NCBI GenBank assembly: GCA_902620405.1
Contig: CACNIC010000003.1
Location: forward strand, 43,471 to 107,470
Source of the DNA: an uncultured SAR202 cluster bacterium
Lineage (GTDB): Bacteria > Chloroflexota > Dehalococcoidia > Lucifugimonadales > Lucifugimonadaceae
Direction: 5' to 3'
Length of the DNA: 64,000 bases
A program made the translations under genes and the position numbers. This document shows positions 34,245 to 43,488 of this stretch, piece after piece. Within the stretch, counting starts at the first letter, position 1. Every line of letters starts with the position of its first letter. The notes below the pieces were generated by a model. That model worked only from the letters and a program-made list of their open reading frames with translations. It was not told where the DNA came from and searched no databases.

Positions 34245-35068
34245 TGAATCCTCTTTATATAGTCCCTACTCCTATAGGTAATTTGGATGATATAACAATT
34301 AGAGCATTAAACATTTTAAAAAATAGTGATTTAATTTTGTGCGAAGATACTCGAAGAACTGCAAAGCTTCTCAACCATTTTTCGATTAAAAAAAAATTAA
34401 TAAGTTTTTATAAAGATAATGAATTATCAATGATTGATAAAATTTTAGATCTATTAAAATCAAACGTTATTTCATTGGTTTCTGACGCAGGTACTCCTGC
34501 AATCTCTGATCCAGGCTCAAAATTAATTAAAAAATTAAATTCAAAAGGAATTCAAGTTATTCCTTTGCCTGGGCCATCATCAATAACCACAGCATTTTCT
34601 GCATCTGGGCTTGATGGCGAATTTATATTTGTTGGATTTTTACCAAAAAATATTAAAAGTTTAATTAAGAATTTAACAAATCTTTCTCAAATAAATAAAA
34701 ATATTATTCTTTTTGAATCACCAAAAAGAATTATTCGCTTAATAGATGAGTCCAGGAAAATTTTTCAAAATTCAAATCTAATTATTTTTAAAGAATTAAC
34801 CAAATTAAATGAGAAAATTATATATCTAAAACCTGAAGATTCTTTGCCTGAAATAGACTTAGCAAGGGGTGAGTACATACTAATAATTGAAAATAATAAA
34901 CTGAATAAAAATGCCGAAGACTATACTGAAAAAGATATTGCATCAAAATTGAATGAGTTATTAAATTTAAATTTTTCAGGAAAAGATGCTATTAAAATTG
35001 CATCAAATTATTTAGGTATTAACCAAAAAAAAATATACAATATATATTTAAAAAATTTTAATAAATAA
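34244..35068 (+). CDS. rsmI: 16S rRNA (cytidine(1402)-2'-O)-methyltransferase
   Basis: Ribose methyltransferase of the tetrapyrrole-methylase fold acting on C1402 in the decoding centre (274 aa). Typical motifs are the start LYIVPTPIGNLDDITIRAL, cited as PTPIGNLDDIT, then CEDTRRTAKLL, VSDAGTPAISDPG, PLPGPSS and FLPKN. The C-terminal part, with a FSGKDAIKIAS helix, replaces the usual RsmI tail. The ATG shares a base with the lipA stop, and metG follows after 5 nt, forming a tight lipA-rsmI-metG-ispB-nth run. Confidence 0.94.
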   Translation: MNPLYIVPTPIGNLDDITIRALNILKNSDLILCEDTRRTAKLLNHFSIKKKLISFYKDNELSMIDKILDLLKSNVISLVSDAGTPAISDPGSKLIKKLNSKGIQVIPLPGPSSITTAFSASGLDGEFIFVGFLPKNIKSLIKNLTNLSQINKNIILFESPKRIIRLIDESRKIFQNSNLIIFKELTKLNEKIIYLKPEDSLPEIDLARGEYILIIENNKLNKNAEDYTEKDIASKLNELLNLNFSGKDAIKIASNYLGINQKKIYNIYLKNFNK

Positions 35069-35073
35069 AGAGC

Positions 35074-36720
35074 TTGAAAAATAAACCTGAAAATATATTA
35101 GTATGCGTTGCTTGGCCTTATGTTAATGGAGAACCTCATTTAGGACATATTGCTGGGAATAATTTGCCAGCTGACATATTTGCCAGATACCACCGAATGG
35201 TAGGGAATAATGTATTAATGGTTTCTGGTAGCGATCAACATGGAACACCAGTAACAATTAGGGCTAAGGAAGAAAATACAACACCTAAAGAAATTTCTGA
35301 GAAATATCATAATATTTGGAGTGAAACATTTAAAGATTTAGATTTCTCTTTTGATCTTTACACAAAAACTGGAACAGAAAATCACAAGGAAGTTGTTCAA
35401 AAATTATTTAATTTATTAAACGAAAAAGGATACTTGCAAGAAAAAGTTTCAAAGCAACCATATTCAGAAGAATCTGAAATGTTTTTGTCAGATAGATATA
35501 TTGAAGGAGACTGTCCACATTGTCCATCACGGACTAAGGGTGATCAGTGTGACAATTGTGGTAAAGATTTTGAGCCTATTGATTTAAAAAATTTAATTTC
35601 AACTATCGATAATAGCAAAGTTACTTTCAAAGAAACTAATCATATATATCTAAAACTGCCTGAATTTCAAGAAGGCCTAAATAAATGGATAAAATCTAAA
35701 TCATATTGGAAGCCTGGGGTGAAAAATCAAAGTTTAGGATTTTTATCCAAAGGTTTAATAGATAGGGCTATTACAAGAGATATCGATTGGGGAGTTGAAG
35801 TCCCAATTAAAAATTATGAAAAAAAGAGAATCTATGTTTGGTTTGAAGCTGTAATTGGTTATTTATCAGCATCTATTGAATGGGCTGAAAGTGATAAAAA
35901 TATCTCAAATAATAAAGATATCTGGAAAGAATGGTGGCAAAATCCTGAGTCAAAACATTTTTACTTTCAAGGCAAGGACAATATTCCATTCCATACAATA
36001 ATTCTTCCTGCTATTTTAATGGGTTCTGGTGATTACAACCTGCCTTATGATGTAGTGGCAAATGAATATTTAAATTTTTCAGGAAAACAGTTTTCAAAAT
36101 CTAAGAATTGGGCTGTTTGGGTATCTGATTTTTTAAAAGAATACGACTCAGAAGCATTAAGGTATTACTTAACATCTATTATGCCTGAAAGTTCAGATTC
36201 GGATTTTACATGGGATTCATTTTTTGAATCAAATAACAATGAGTTAGTTGCCACATTTGGTAATCTGGTAAATAGAATACAATCTCTTATAAAAAATAAT
36301 TTTGATAATGTGGTTCCCAATTTTAAAAAAATTGATGATAAAGACAATGAGATGATTTCTGAAATTAAACGTTCTTACGAATCCACTGGTAAATTCTTAG
36401 AAAAAAGGCAATTCAGAAATAGTTTGAAAGAGATAATGAATTTGGCCAAGCTTGGAAATAGATATATTGACCAGAAAGAACCTTGGGCAACAATTAAATC
36501 AGATAAACAAATTGCAGCAAATACTTTATGGGTCGGGGCAAATTTAATTTCAAACTTAGGCGTACTAATTTCACCTTTTCTGCCAAAAACTTCATTAAAA
36601 ATATCCTCTATGTTTAATTTTGGAAATGTTATTCCTGAATGGAAATATAGAGAAGCTAAATCTGGAATTAAAATAGACAACATAAGTCCATTATTTAAAA
36701 AAATTGAAATAGAAAAATAG
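35074..36720 (+). CDS. metG: Methionyl-tRNA synthetase
   Basis: Class I aminoacyl-tRNA synthetase (548 aa) without the C-terminal EMAP-type tRNA-binding domain. The HIGH motif is HLGH (22-25), the KMSKS loop appears as QFSKSKN, and a zinc knuckle CPHCPSRTKGDQCDNC (C-x2-C-x8-C-x2-C) is kept. WP, DQHGTP and YVWFEAVIGYLSAS are standard MetRS elements. The start is TTG at 35074, preceded by AAAGAG, and there is no ATG before the catalytic domain. The KMSKS substitution Met to Phe is tolerated in some MetRS. Confidence 0.95.
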   Translation: MKNKPENILVCVAWPYVNGEPHLGHIAGNNLPADIFARYHRMVGNNVLMVSGSDQHGTPVTIRAKEENTTPKEISEKYHNIWSETFKDLDFSFDLYTKTGTENHKEVVQKLFNLLNEKGYLQEKVSKQPYSEESEMFLSDRYIEGDCPHCPSRTKGDQCDNCGKDFEPIDLKNLISTIDNSKVTFKETNHIYLKLPEFQEGLNKWIKSKSYWKPGVKNQSLGFLSKGLIDRAITRDIDWGVEVPIKNYEKKRIYVWFEAVIGYLSASIEWAESDKNISNNKDIWKEWWQNPESKHFYFQGKDNIPFHTIILPAILMGSGDYNLPYDVVANEYLNFSGKQFSKSKNWAVWVSDFLKEYDSEALRYYLTSIMPESSDSDFTWDSFFESNNNELVATFGNLVNRIQSLIKNNFDNVVPNFKKIDDKDNEMISEIKRSYESTGKFLEKRQFRNSLKEIMNLAKLGNRYIDQKEPWATIKSDKQIAANTLWVGANLISNLGVLISPFLPKTSLKISSMFNFGNVIPEWKYREAKSGIKIDNISPLFKKIEIEK

Positions 36721-36722
36721 TA

Positions 36723-37688
36723 ATGTCTTCATTTAACGAAATAATCGAATACGTAAAAGACGACTTAATTATTGTAAAAAAGAATATCGAAGAGTTGTCA
36801 GGAAAAGAGTCAGGATATTCTGAAGAAATATCGAAGAGATTATCTTACGTTCTTTCTTCTCCAGGAAAACAGCTAAGGCCAGTAATAACTTTACTTTGCT
36901 CAAATTTATTAAATAATTATGACAGAAATAATTCATTAAGAATGGCTACAGCAGTTGAACTTCTTCACATAGCTACCTTAATTCATGATGATACTGTTGA
37001 TAAAGCAGATGTTAGAAGAGGGAAAGCTACAGCAAGCAATCTATGGGGAGGTAACATTGCCGTTTTACTTGGTGATTATGTTTTTGCTACTTCTGCAATA
37101 TTTGTTTGTGATACTGGAAATATTTTATTAGTAAAAAGGTTTGCAGAAACAATAGTTGAACTTTCCAAAGGAGAATTATTTGAAAATATTGAGTCTAATA
37201 ATTTTAGCTTAACTAAAGAAAAGTATTTTGAAAAAACTTATCTAAAAACTGCTTCGCTATTCAAAACTGCTTCATTTAGTGGATGCGTAATAGGTGGTGG
37301 AGATGAAAACAATATTAAAGATATTTCTGAATTTGGTTATCATTTCGGAATGGCATACCAAATACAAGATGATATCCTTGATATAACTTCTTCAAAGAAT
37401 AAAGAGGGTAAACCAGTACTGAACGACTTATCAGAAGGAGTTATAACTTTACCCTTAATATTGTACTTAGAATCTCAAAAATACAATAAGGATATTATTA
37501 AAAATTTATCAAACAAAGAGAAAGATAATTTATTAAATGAAATAATAAAATCAAACTCAATTAAACAATCTAAAGACATAGTTAATGATCATTATGAAAA
37601 AGCACTTAATTCATTGTTAAACATTCCTAAATCAAATTACAGAAAAGCTTTAGAAACAATAATTGCAATTTCAAGAAATAGAATCTAA
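36723..37688 (+). CDS. Polyprenyl diphosphate synthase
   Basis: trans-Prenyltransferase of 321 aa that elongates farnesyl or geranylgeranyl diphosphate, probably for a quinone side chain. The first Asp-rich motif is DDTVD (89-93) in LIHDDTVDKADVRRG and the second is DDILD (216-220) in QIQDDILD. GKQLRP (48-53) binds pyrophosphate. Chain length depends on residues before the first motif (AVELLHIATL, no bulky aromatic at positions -4/-5), suggesting a long product such as octaprenyl; that is inference. nth overlaps or follows directly. Confidence 0.9.
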   Translation: MSSFNEIIEYVKDDLIIVKKNIEELSGKESGYSEEISKRLSYVLSSPGKQLRPVITLLCSNLLNNYDRNNSLRMATAVELLHIATLIHDDTVDKADVRRGKATASNLWGGNIAVLLGDYVFATSAIFVCDTGNILLVKRFAETIVELSKGELFENIESNNFSLTKEKYFEKTYLKTASLFKTASFSGCVIGGGDENNIKDISEFGYHFGMAYQIQDDILDITSSKNKEGKPVLNDLSEGVITLPLILYLESQKYNKDIIKNLSNKEKDNLLNEIIKSNSIKQSKDIVNDHYEKALNSLLNIPKSNYRKALETIIAISRNRI

Positions 37689-37692
37689 TAAA

Positions 37693-38346
37693 TTGTTAAA
37701 GAAAGAAAGAGCAGATTATATATTAAACAAACTTAATGAATTATACCCAGAGGCACCTATACCGCTTAAACATAATAGCCAATTTGAGTTATTAATAGCA
37801 GTTTTAATGAGTGCTCAATGCACTGATGAGAGAGTAAATCAAATTACTCCAAAATTGTTTAAGATTGGCAATACTCCTGAAAAGATTATGAAAATGTCTA
37901 TTTCAAAAATTGAGAATATTATTAGGTCCTGTGGATTAGCTCCTCAAAAGTCGTCAAATATATTTCATCTATCAAAAATCATTATAGAAAAATATAATTC
38001 AAGAGTTCCTGAAAGCTTCAAAGATCTTGAAAGCTTGCCAGGAGTTGGTCATAAAACAGCAAGCGTAGTAATGTCGCAAGGATTCGGACACCCTGCATTC
38101 CCTGTTGATACCCACATACATCGTCTTGCACAAAGGTGGGGATTAACGAGAGGAAAAAATGTAAAACAAACTGAAAATGATTTAAAAAAACTTTTTCCAA
38201 TTGAAAGCTGGAATAAATTGCACCTGCAATTTATTTTTTACGGAAGATCAAATTGTACTGCAAGAGGCTGCGATGGAACTATATGTGAAATATGTAAATT
38301 TTGTTTTCCTGAAAGAAAGAAACCAATTATTACTAATAAAGCTTAA
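37693..38346 (+). CDS. nth: Endonuclease III
   Basis: Bifunctional DNA glycosylase/AP lyase for oxidised pyrimidines (about 217 aa). The helix-hairpin-helix LPGVGHKTASVV supplies the catalytic Lys, and VDTHIHRLAQRW supplies the catalytic Asp. The C-terminal cysteine cluster reads NCTARGCDGTICEICKFC (C-x4-C-x4-C-x2-C-x2-C), which differs from the classical C-x6-C-x2-C-x5-C. Starts are TTG: 37693 gives the usual short N-terminus 5 nt after the preceding stop; 37663 would overlap the synthase by 26 nt. I prefer 37693. Confidence 0.92.
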   Translation: MLKKERADYILNKLNELYPEAPIPLKHNSQFELLIAVLMSAQCTDERVNQITPKLFKIGNTPEKIMKMSISKIENIIRSCGLAPQKSSNIFHLSKIIIEKYNSRVPESFKDLESLPGVGHKTASVVMSQGFGHPAFPVDTHIHRLAQRWGLTRGKNVKQTENDLKKLFPIESWNKLHLQFIFYGRSNCTARGCDGTICEICKFCFPERKKPIITNKA

Positions 38347-38428
38347 ATATAAAAAAATATTTAAATTAAACTCAAAGACAAAGAAATAAAAAAATGTTAG
38401 GATTTCAATTTAAATAAGTATCAACATT

Positions 38429-39412
38429 ATGAAAAAAATAGGTATTATAAACATTACTAGTTATTCTGGTTTAGAGCTTTTAAGGATACTTAAAATGCAC
38501 CCAGAAGTTGAAATTACTCAGGTCACTGGAAGAAGTATGGCAGGTGAAAAATTGAGTAACGTTTTCAATTTTTACAATGGAGACCTAGTTATACAAGATG
38601 AACTAAAAGATAACGTAGATTTAATATTTTCATGTTTACCCCATAAGGCAAGTGCTGAAGTAATCGGGAAATTTGTTAACAACGAAGTTAATACTGTTGA
38701 TCTAAGTGCAGATTTTAGGCTTCCAGTTGAAATTTACGAATCTACATATGAATCAAAGCACCCTTACCCATCTTTAATAAACAAATTTGTTTACGGTTTG
38801 CCAGAATTAAATAAAAAAAAGATTTCTTCTAGTAAATTTATTTCTAATCCTGGATGCTTTCCAACATGTGGGACTATTCCTTTAATTCCACTTATTGGCA
38901 AAAATATTGTAAATATAATAATAGATGCAAAAACTGGGATTTCAGGAGCAGGAAGAAGTAAAAAAATTGAACATAATTTTTCTGAAATATCTGATAATTT
39001 TTCTGCATATTCACTAAATGGTCATAGACATGAACCTGAAATTGAAAATAATTTGAATTTTAAACTACATCTAACAACCCATCTTGCTCCTATGGTAAGG
39101 GGAATATTTTCAACAATTTATTTTCAATCAAATGAAAAAATAGATATTGAAGAATATATTAATTATTTTTCTGAACACCCCTTTGTAAATGTACTTAGTG
39201 AATCCCCTAAAGTTAAAGATGTAAGGGGTACAAATAATTGTAATTTATACTTTCAAGAATTAAAGAAGAATAATGATTTGAATTCATATAGAATAATATC
39301 TGTTATAGATAACTTAACTAAGGGTGCGTCTGGACAAGCAGTACAGAATATGAATTTATTGTTTGATTTTGAAGAAACGCTTGGATTAAATAATATGCCA
39401 TTGTATCCTTAA
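38429..39412 (+). CDS. argC: N-acetyl-gamma-glutamyl-phosphate reductase
   Basis: NADPH-dependent third step of arginine synthesis (327 aa). The catalytic Cys143 is in SNPGCFPT, with an N-terminal nucleotide fold (IINITSYSGLELLR), FSCLPHKAS, DLSADFR and YGLPELN. A late GHRHEPEIE and TKGASGQAVQNMNL complete the family pattern. It stands alone on the plus strand, about 9 kb from the argJ-argB-argD-argG-argH operon on the opposite strand. An 82-bp AT-rich leader precedes it. Confidence 0.96.
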   Translation: MKKIGIINITSYSGLELLRILKMHPEVEITQVTGRSMAGEKLSNVFNFYNGDLVIQDELKDNVDLIFSCLPHKASAEVIGKFVNNEVNTVDLSADFRLPVEIYESTYESKHPYPSLINKFVYGLPELNKKKISSSKFISNPGCFPTCGTIPLIPLIGKNIVNIIIDAKTGISGAGRSKKIEHNFSEISDNFSAYSLNGHRHEPEIENNLNFKLHLTTHLAPMVRGIFSTIYFQSNEKIDIEEYINYFSEHPFVNVLSESPKVKDVRGTNNCNLYFQELKKNNDLNSYRIISVIDNLTKGASGQAVQNMNLLFDFEETLGLNNMPLYP

Positions 39413-39427
39413 TAACCTATTAGTAAG

Positions 39428-39504
39428 GCCCCGTTAGTGTAGCGGCCTAACACGCCACCCTTTCAAGGTGGAGATCACGAGTTCGAATCTCGTACGGGGT
39501 ACCA
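39428..39504 (+). tRNA. tRNA-Glu (UUC)
   Basis: Cloverleaf read by hand. The acceptor is GCCCCGT (39428-39434) with ACGGGGT, with one G-U pair at the end. The anticodon stem is CCACC/GGTGG (39455-39459, 39467-39471) and the loop CTTTCAA has anticodon TTC at 39462-39464. The T arm is ACGAG-TTCGAAT-CTCGT. Discriminator A39501 and an encoded CCA (39502-39504) end it. Six A residues separate it from the next start codon. Confidence 0.96.
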
Positions 39505-39510
39505 AAAAAA

Positions 39511-40404
39511 ATGATTACAGACGTTCATACACATATTCCTTCACATCAAAAAAAAGTTCCTGATTCAGAAATAAGATTTGATGAATCTATGCAGTCTGGA
39601 TCTCAATTCAAAACTAAATTAACTAATTCTGTTGATGATTATTTAAGCTCTATGGAAAATGTAGAGTTTAGTTTTATATTTGGTATAGCTAGAAAACCTT
39701 GGGATGCTAAATCAGAAATATTATCAGCACCTGGGTGGGATAAAAAATTTAATCATAATGATATCGCATCTATAGTTTCTAAATTATCTCCAAAAAAAAT
39801 TGTCCCCTTTATGTCTCTTCATCCAATGGATCAAAATTTAGATTACGAGTATAAAAGGTGCCTTAATGAATTAGATATTAAGGGTATTAAATTAGGTCCT
39901 AATTATCAAGATTTTCATCCTCATTCAGTTGAAGCCATGAACCTCTATTCTAGGCTTGAAAATGACAATGTACCTATCATTTTTCATCAAGGGACTTCCC
40001 CTGTAACTAATGCTCCTTTAGAATACTCTCACCCTAGATTCATAGACAAGATAGCTACAGTATTCCCAAATCTTAAAATGATCCTTGCTCATCTTGGTCA
40101 TCCTTGGCAAGAATATTGCATGTCTGTTGTAAGAAAACATAAGAATGTATACGCAGATCTGTCAGCTCAATTTTATAGACCATGGTCTTTTTGGCAAGGA
40201 ATGAATTTATTTAGTGAATGGGGGGTTTTAGATAAAGTTTTTTTTGGGTCCGATTGGCCAGTTACAACGCCTCAACAAACCGAAGAAGGAATAAATAATT
40301 TAAACCTTTATGCTAAACAATTTAATTTGCCAAAAATTCCAGATGAAGATCTTAAAAATATTTTAAACAGAAATGCAGTTAAGATATTAGATATTAAAAT
40401 TTAA
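39511..40404 (+). CDS. Amidohydrolase-family metal hydrolase (TIM barrel, amidohydrolase_2 type)
   Basis: 297-aa enzyme of the amidohydrolase-2 clan (ACMSD/gamma-resorcylate decarboxylase-like). Metal-binding residues are His6 and His8 in MITDVHTHI, the His in IIFHQGT, the His of LAHLGHPW and the Asp in FGSDWP. Substrates in the family include lactones and hydroxylated aromatic acids; none can be assigned here. The ATG follows the tRNA-Glu CCA end by 6 nt with no room for an ordinary Shine-Dalgarno outside the tRNA. The 3' end overlaps recG by 4 nt, convergently. Confidence 0.85.
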   Translation: MITDVHTHIPSHQKKVPDSEIRFDESMQSGSQFKTKLTNSVDDYLSSMENVEFSFIFGIARKPWDAKSEILSAPGWDKKFNHNDIASIVSKLSPKKIVPFMSLHPMDQNLDYEYKRCLNELDIKGIKLGPNYQDFHPHSVEAMNLYSRLENDNVPIIFHQGTSPVTNAPLEYSHPRFIDKIATVFPNLKMILAHLGHPWQEYCMSVVRKHKNVYADLSAQFYRPWSFWQGMNLFSEWGVLDKVFFGSDWPVTTPQQTEEGINNLNLYAKQFNLPKIPDEDLKNILNRNAVKILDIKI

Positions 40405-42515
40405 GATATTCCAGATGAGGTGTCCTTAAATCTTTTTTTATATTCTTCTCTTAAACCATTATATTTACTGCCTAATTTAATTTTGCTAAACACAATATTT
40501 TTTGCCCATTTTCTGGAGATTTTTAAAGTCATCTCATCGCTGATCATTTTATATGAAATATCGCTTATACCACTTTGCCTGCTTCCAATATAATCACCTG
40601 GACCTCTAAGTTTTAAATCAGCTTCGGCTAAATCAAATCCATCCTTTGTTTTTTTAAATAAATCTAATCTCTCAAAAGACTCTTCTGATAAATTTCTTGT
40701 AAATAAATAACAGAAGCTCTTTTTATTACTTCTTCCAACTCTACCTCTTATTTGGTGCAATTGAGCCATTCCAAATCTGTCAGATGATTCAATAATAATA
40801 CATGTAGCATTTGGTATATCTACACCAACTTCAATGACTGGTGTAGCAATTAATAGATCAAAATTTTTATTTTTGAAATTTTCCATAACCTGACTTTTTT
40901 CATTAATATCCATTTCTCCATGCAAAAAGTCATATTTGATTTTTGAAAGTTCCGAATTTTCAATTTCATCTTTTATTTCTTCAATTGAAACTGCATTAAT
41001 TTTTTCAGACTTATGTATTAATGGACATACTATAAAAACTTGATTACCCTTACTTATTTCACTTAATACCTTTTTATATGCATCTGACTTCTCGTCTTCG
41101 TTCCTGCACCACCTTGTATCAATAGGCTTCCTTACTGAAGGGACTTGTTTTATTGAACTAATATCAAGATCTCCATAAATTGTTAAAGCTAAACTTCTTG
41201 GAATAGGGGTAGCTGACATAGATAAAATATGAGGAATCTTTGTTTTTTTTAATAACTCATCACGTTGATTTACACCGAATCTATGCTGTTCATCTATTAC
41301 AACATAACTCAAATTATATGGTTTAAAATTTTCTTGAAATAATGTATGTGTGCCAATAATTAAATCAATCTCTCTATTTTCAATTAATTTATACACTAAT
41401 TTTTTATAATTTGCAGTTTGGCTACCTGTTAATAGAGCCACAACAATTTGCTTATTTAACAATCCAGGAAGGACTATCTTGCTTATAGATTTATCGTAAT
41501 CCAAAAAAGGTTCACCAATAAAATTTTTTATAATGTTTAAATAATGTTGCTCTGCTAATATTTCCGTTGGAGCCATCATAGCACCCTGTAGTCCTGAATT
41601 AATTACTGCAAAAAGGCTAATTAAAGCTACAAGAGTTTTCCCGCTACCAACTTCACCTTGCAACATCCTTCGCATTGGAACATTTTTTGATAAATCATTT
41701 AGAACTTCATCTAAGCAAGTTAACTGATCTTTTGTTAAATCAAATTCAAAATAATTTTTAAAATCATTAATTATATCTTTTCGAATATCAACTCTTATTC
41801 CAGATAGTTTTTTTTCTCTTTCACGCCTTCTAGTTAGCATGTATATCTGATTAAAAAGCATTTTTTCAAAAGTAAATCTTTTAATAGATTTATCTAGCAT
41901 TTCAATAGTTTTCGGAAAATGAATATTCCTATATGAATCATTGATATTTATTAAATTAGTATCTTCTAAAATTTCAAAAGGGATATAGTCATTAAACTTA
42001 TCTTTATATTTATCTAAACATTTTTTTACAATATTTCTAAATGTAGCTTGAGGGATAACTTCTTTGAGAGAATAAAAAGGTAATATCTTTTCATCAAGTA
42101 AGTTTTCTAGATTTTGATTCTCTATTAATTCAGTTTCTGGATTAGTAAGTTGAATTTTATTTTTGAATTTAGTAATTTTTCCACTTACTAAAATTGTTTT
42201 CCCTTTTTTATATTTTGAAGCAAGGTAAGGTTGTCCATACCAAATAATATCAAGAAAGCCAGTGTCATCAGTTATTGTAGCCGAGCAAGAACTCATCTTT
42301 TTGGAAAAATTTACTTTTTTTATATTGATGACTTTGCCTAGAATTGTTACATTGTCATCTTTTTTACATTGATATATTTTTTTTAAGTCAGAGTAGTCAG
42401 TATATTTATAAGGATGATAATTAACTAATTGGATTGGGCTATTTATTCCAAGTTCGTTTAATTTTGACTCTGTTGTTTTTCTTATATTTAAATCTTTGGC
42501 TAGGCTTCTATTCAA
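40401..42515 (-). CDS. recG: ATP-dependent DNA helicase RecG
   Basis: Branch-migrating helicase for stalled forks (704 aa). An N-terminal wedge/OB domain covers about 45-140. Superfamily 2 motifs follow: MLQGEVGSGKTLVAL (Walker A), MAPTEILAEQHY, VVIDEQHRFG (DEQH box), LSMSATPIPRSLAL, and the C-terminal VIEVGVDIPNAT and QIRGRVGRS. The late TKDGFDLAEADLKLRGPGDYIGSRQSG is the RecG signature, cited as LRGPGD and GSRQSG. It lies in a minus-strand run with the FakB and FakA homologues, an arrangement also seen in Firmicutes. Confidence 0.95.
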   Translation of the reverse strand: MNRSLAKDLNIRKTTESKLNELGINSPIQLVNYHPYKYTDYSDLKKIYQCKKDDNVTILGKVINIKKVNFSKKMSSCSATITDDTGFLDIIWYGQPYLASKYKKGKTILVSGKITKFKNKIQLTNPETELIENQNLENLLDEKILPFYSLKEVIPQATFRNIVKKCLDKYKDKFNDYIPFEILEDTNLININDSYRNIHFPKTIEMLDKSIKRFTFEKMLFNQIYMLTRRREREKKLSGIRVDIRKDIINDFKNYFEFDLTKDQLTCLDEVLNDLSKNVPMRRMLQGEVGSGKTLVALISLFAVINSGLQGAMMAPTEILAEQHYLNIIKNFIGEPFLDYDKSISKIVLPGLLNKQIVVALLTGSQTANYKKLVYKLIENREIDLIIGTHTLFQENFKPYNLSYVVIDEQHRFGVNQRDELLKKTKIPHILSMSATPIPRSLALTIYGDLDISSIKQVPSVRKPIDTRWCRNEDEKSDAYKKVLSEISKGNQVFIVCPLIHKSEKINAVSIEEIKDEIENSELSKIKYDFLHGEMDINEKSQVMENFKNKNFDLLIATPVIEVGVDIPNATCIIIESSDRFGMAQLHQIRGRVGRSNKKSFCYLFTRNLSEESFERLDLFKKTKDGFDLAEADLKLRGPGDYIGSRQSGISDISYKMISDEMTLKISRKWAKNIVFSKIKLGSKYNGLREEYKKRFKDTSSGIS

Positions 42516-42524
42516 AGTTTAAAT

Positions 42525-43421
42525 CTACTCAGGAGCATCACCAATGAATGCTACCCCCACAGCTCCTGGGCCAGCATGAGCACCAATTGCAGGACCAAAT
42601 TGTGCTTTTACAACATCACCAATATACATGTTTTTTGTAGATGCATTGCTATCCTTATTTCCTTTTTTTGATTCCTGATTTCCAGACAATGAATTGTACA
42701 ATGCCCTAGAATCAAATGATTCCGTAGTTTGCATTACAGCCATTCCTTGGTGATTCTTGTAGCTTTCTGCTTCTCTTCTAAGAAATGAAAGAGCTTTTAC
42801 CATTGATCTCGGTCTTGAAATTGCAATAACTTCACCATCCCTATTTCCAATTACAGGCTTAACATTTAGAAGTGCTCCAAAAAATGCTGCAGCTGAACTT
42901 ACTCTGCCACCTCTTTTTAGATATTCTACTGTTTCACAAGCTACAATAATTCTTGATTTTCTAACAAGATCCTTTGCATATTTTTCAAGATCTTTTATTT
43001 TCGAAGATTTTTTCTCTTTAAGCATTTCAGCAACTTTAATTATTACTAATCCTGTCCCCATGGAAACACTTAAACTATCTACAACAGTAATTTTTCCTTT
43101 TCCGACTTTATCTGCCGCTTGAACCGCTGAATTATAAGTACCACTTACTTTTGAGGATATGTGAATAGATAAAATTTCATCATACTTTTTTAGTAAATTA
43201 TTATAGATTTTTTCAAAGTCACCTGGTGATGGTTGTGAAGTGGTAGGAAAATCATTACTAGAAGTAAGTTTTTTATAAAATTCATCTCCAGTAATGTCAA
43301 CATTTTCTTTGTATACTTTATCTCCGAAAGTTACATTAACAGGAACTTCGGTTATGTTAAATTTTTTTAAAATATCTTTTGGTAGATCGCATGCACTATC
43401 TGAAACTATGGCTATCGACAT
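42525..43421 (-). CDS. DegV family fatty-acid-binding protein (FakB-like)
   Basis: Fatty-acid carrier subunit of the fatty acid kinase system (298 aa). The DegV pattern is visible: IVSDSACDLP at the start, TTSQPSPGDF, SIHISSKVSGTYNSA, VVDSLSVSMGTG, ETVEYLKRGGRVSSA and the terminal FGPAIGAHAGPGAVGVAF. An unusual polar insertion (GNQESKKGNKDSNASTKN, about 244-262) sits before the last motif. GGGGGAAAG precedes the ATG. The adjacent fakA homologue upstream on the same strand supports a FakAB pair that activates exogenous or recycled fatty acids. Confidence 0.9.
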   Translation of the reverse strand: MSIAIVSDSACDLPKDILKKFNITEVPVNVTFGDKVYKENVDITGDEFYKKLTSSNDFPTTSQPSPGDFEKIYNNLLKKYDEILSIHISSKVSGTYNSAVQAADKVGKGKITVVDSLSVSMGTGLVIIKVAEMLKEKKSSKIKDLEKYAKDLVRKSRIIVACETVEYLKRGGRVSSAAAFFGALLNVKPVIGNRDGEVIAISRPRSMVKALSFLRREAESYKNHQGMAVMQTTESFDSRALYNSLSGNQESKKGNKDSNASTKNMYIGDVVKAQFGPAIGAHAGPGAVGVAFIGDAPE

Positions 43422-43488
43422 CTTTCCCCCTACGGAATTATTTATTTATTATAATTTACAAGATTGAAACTACCCTGTAAATAGACCA

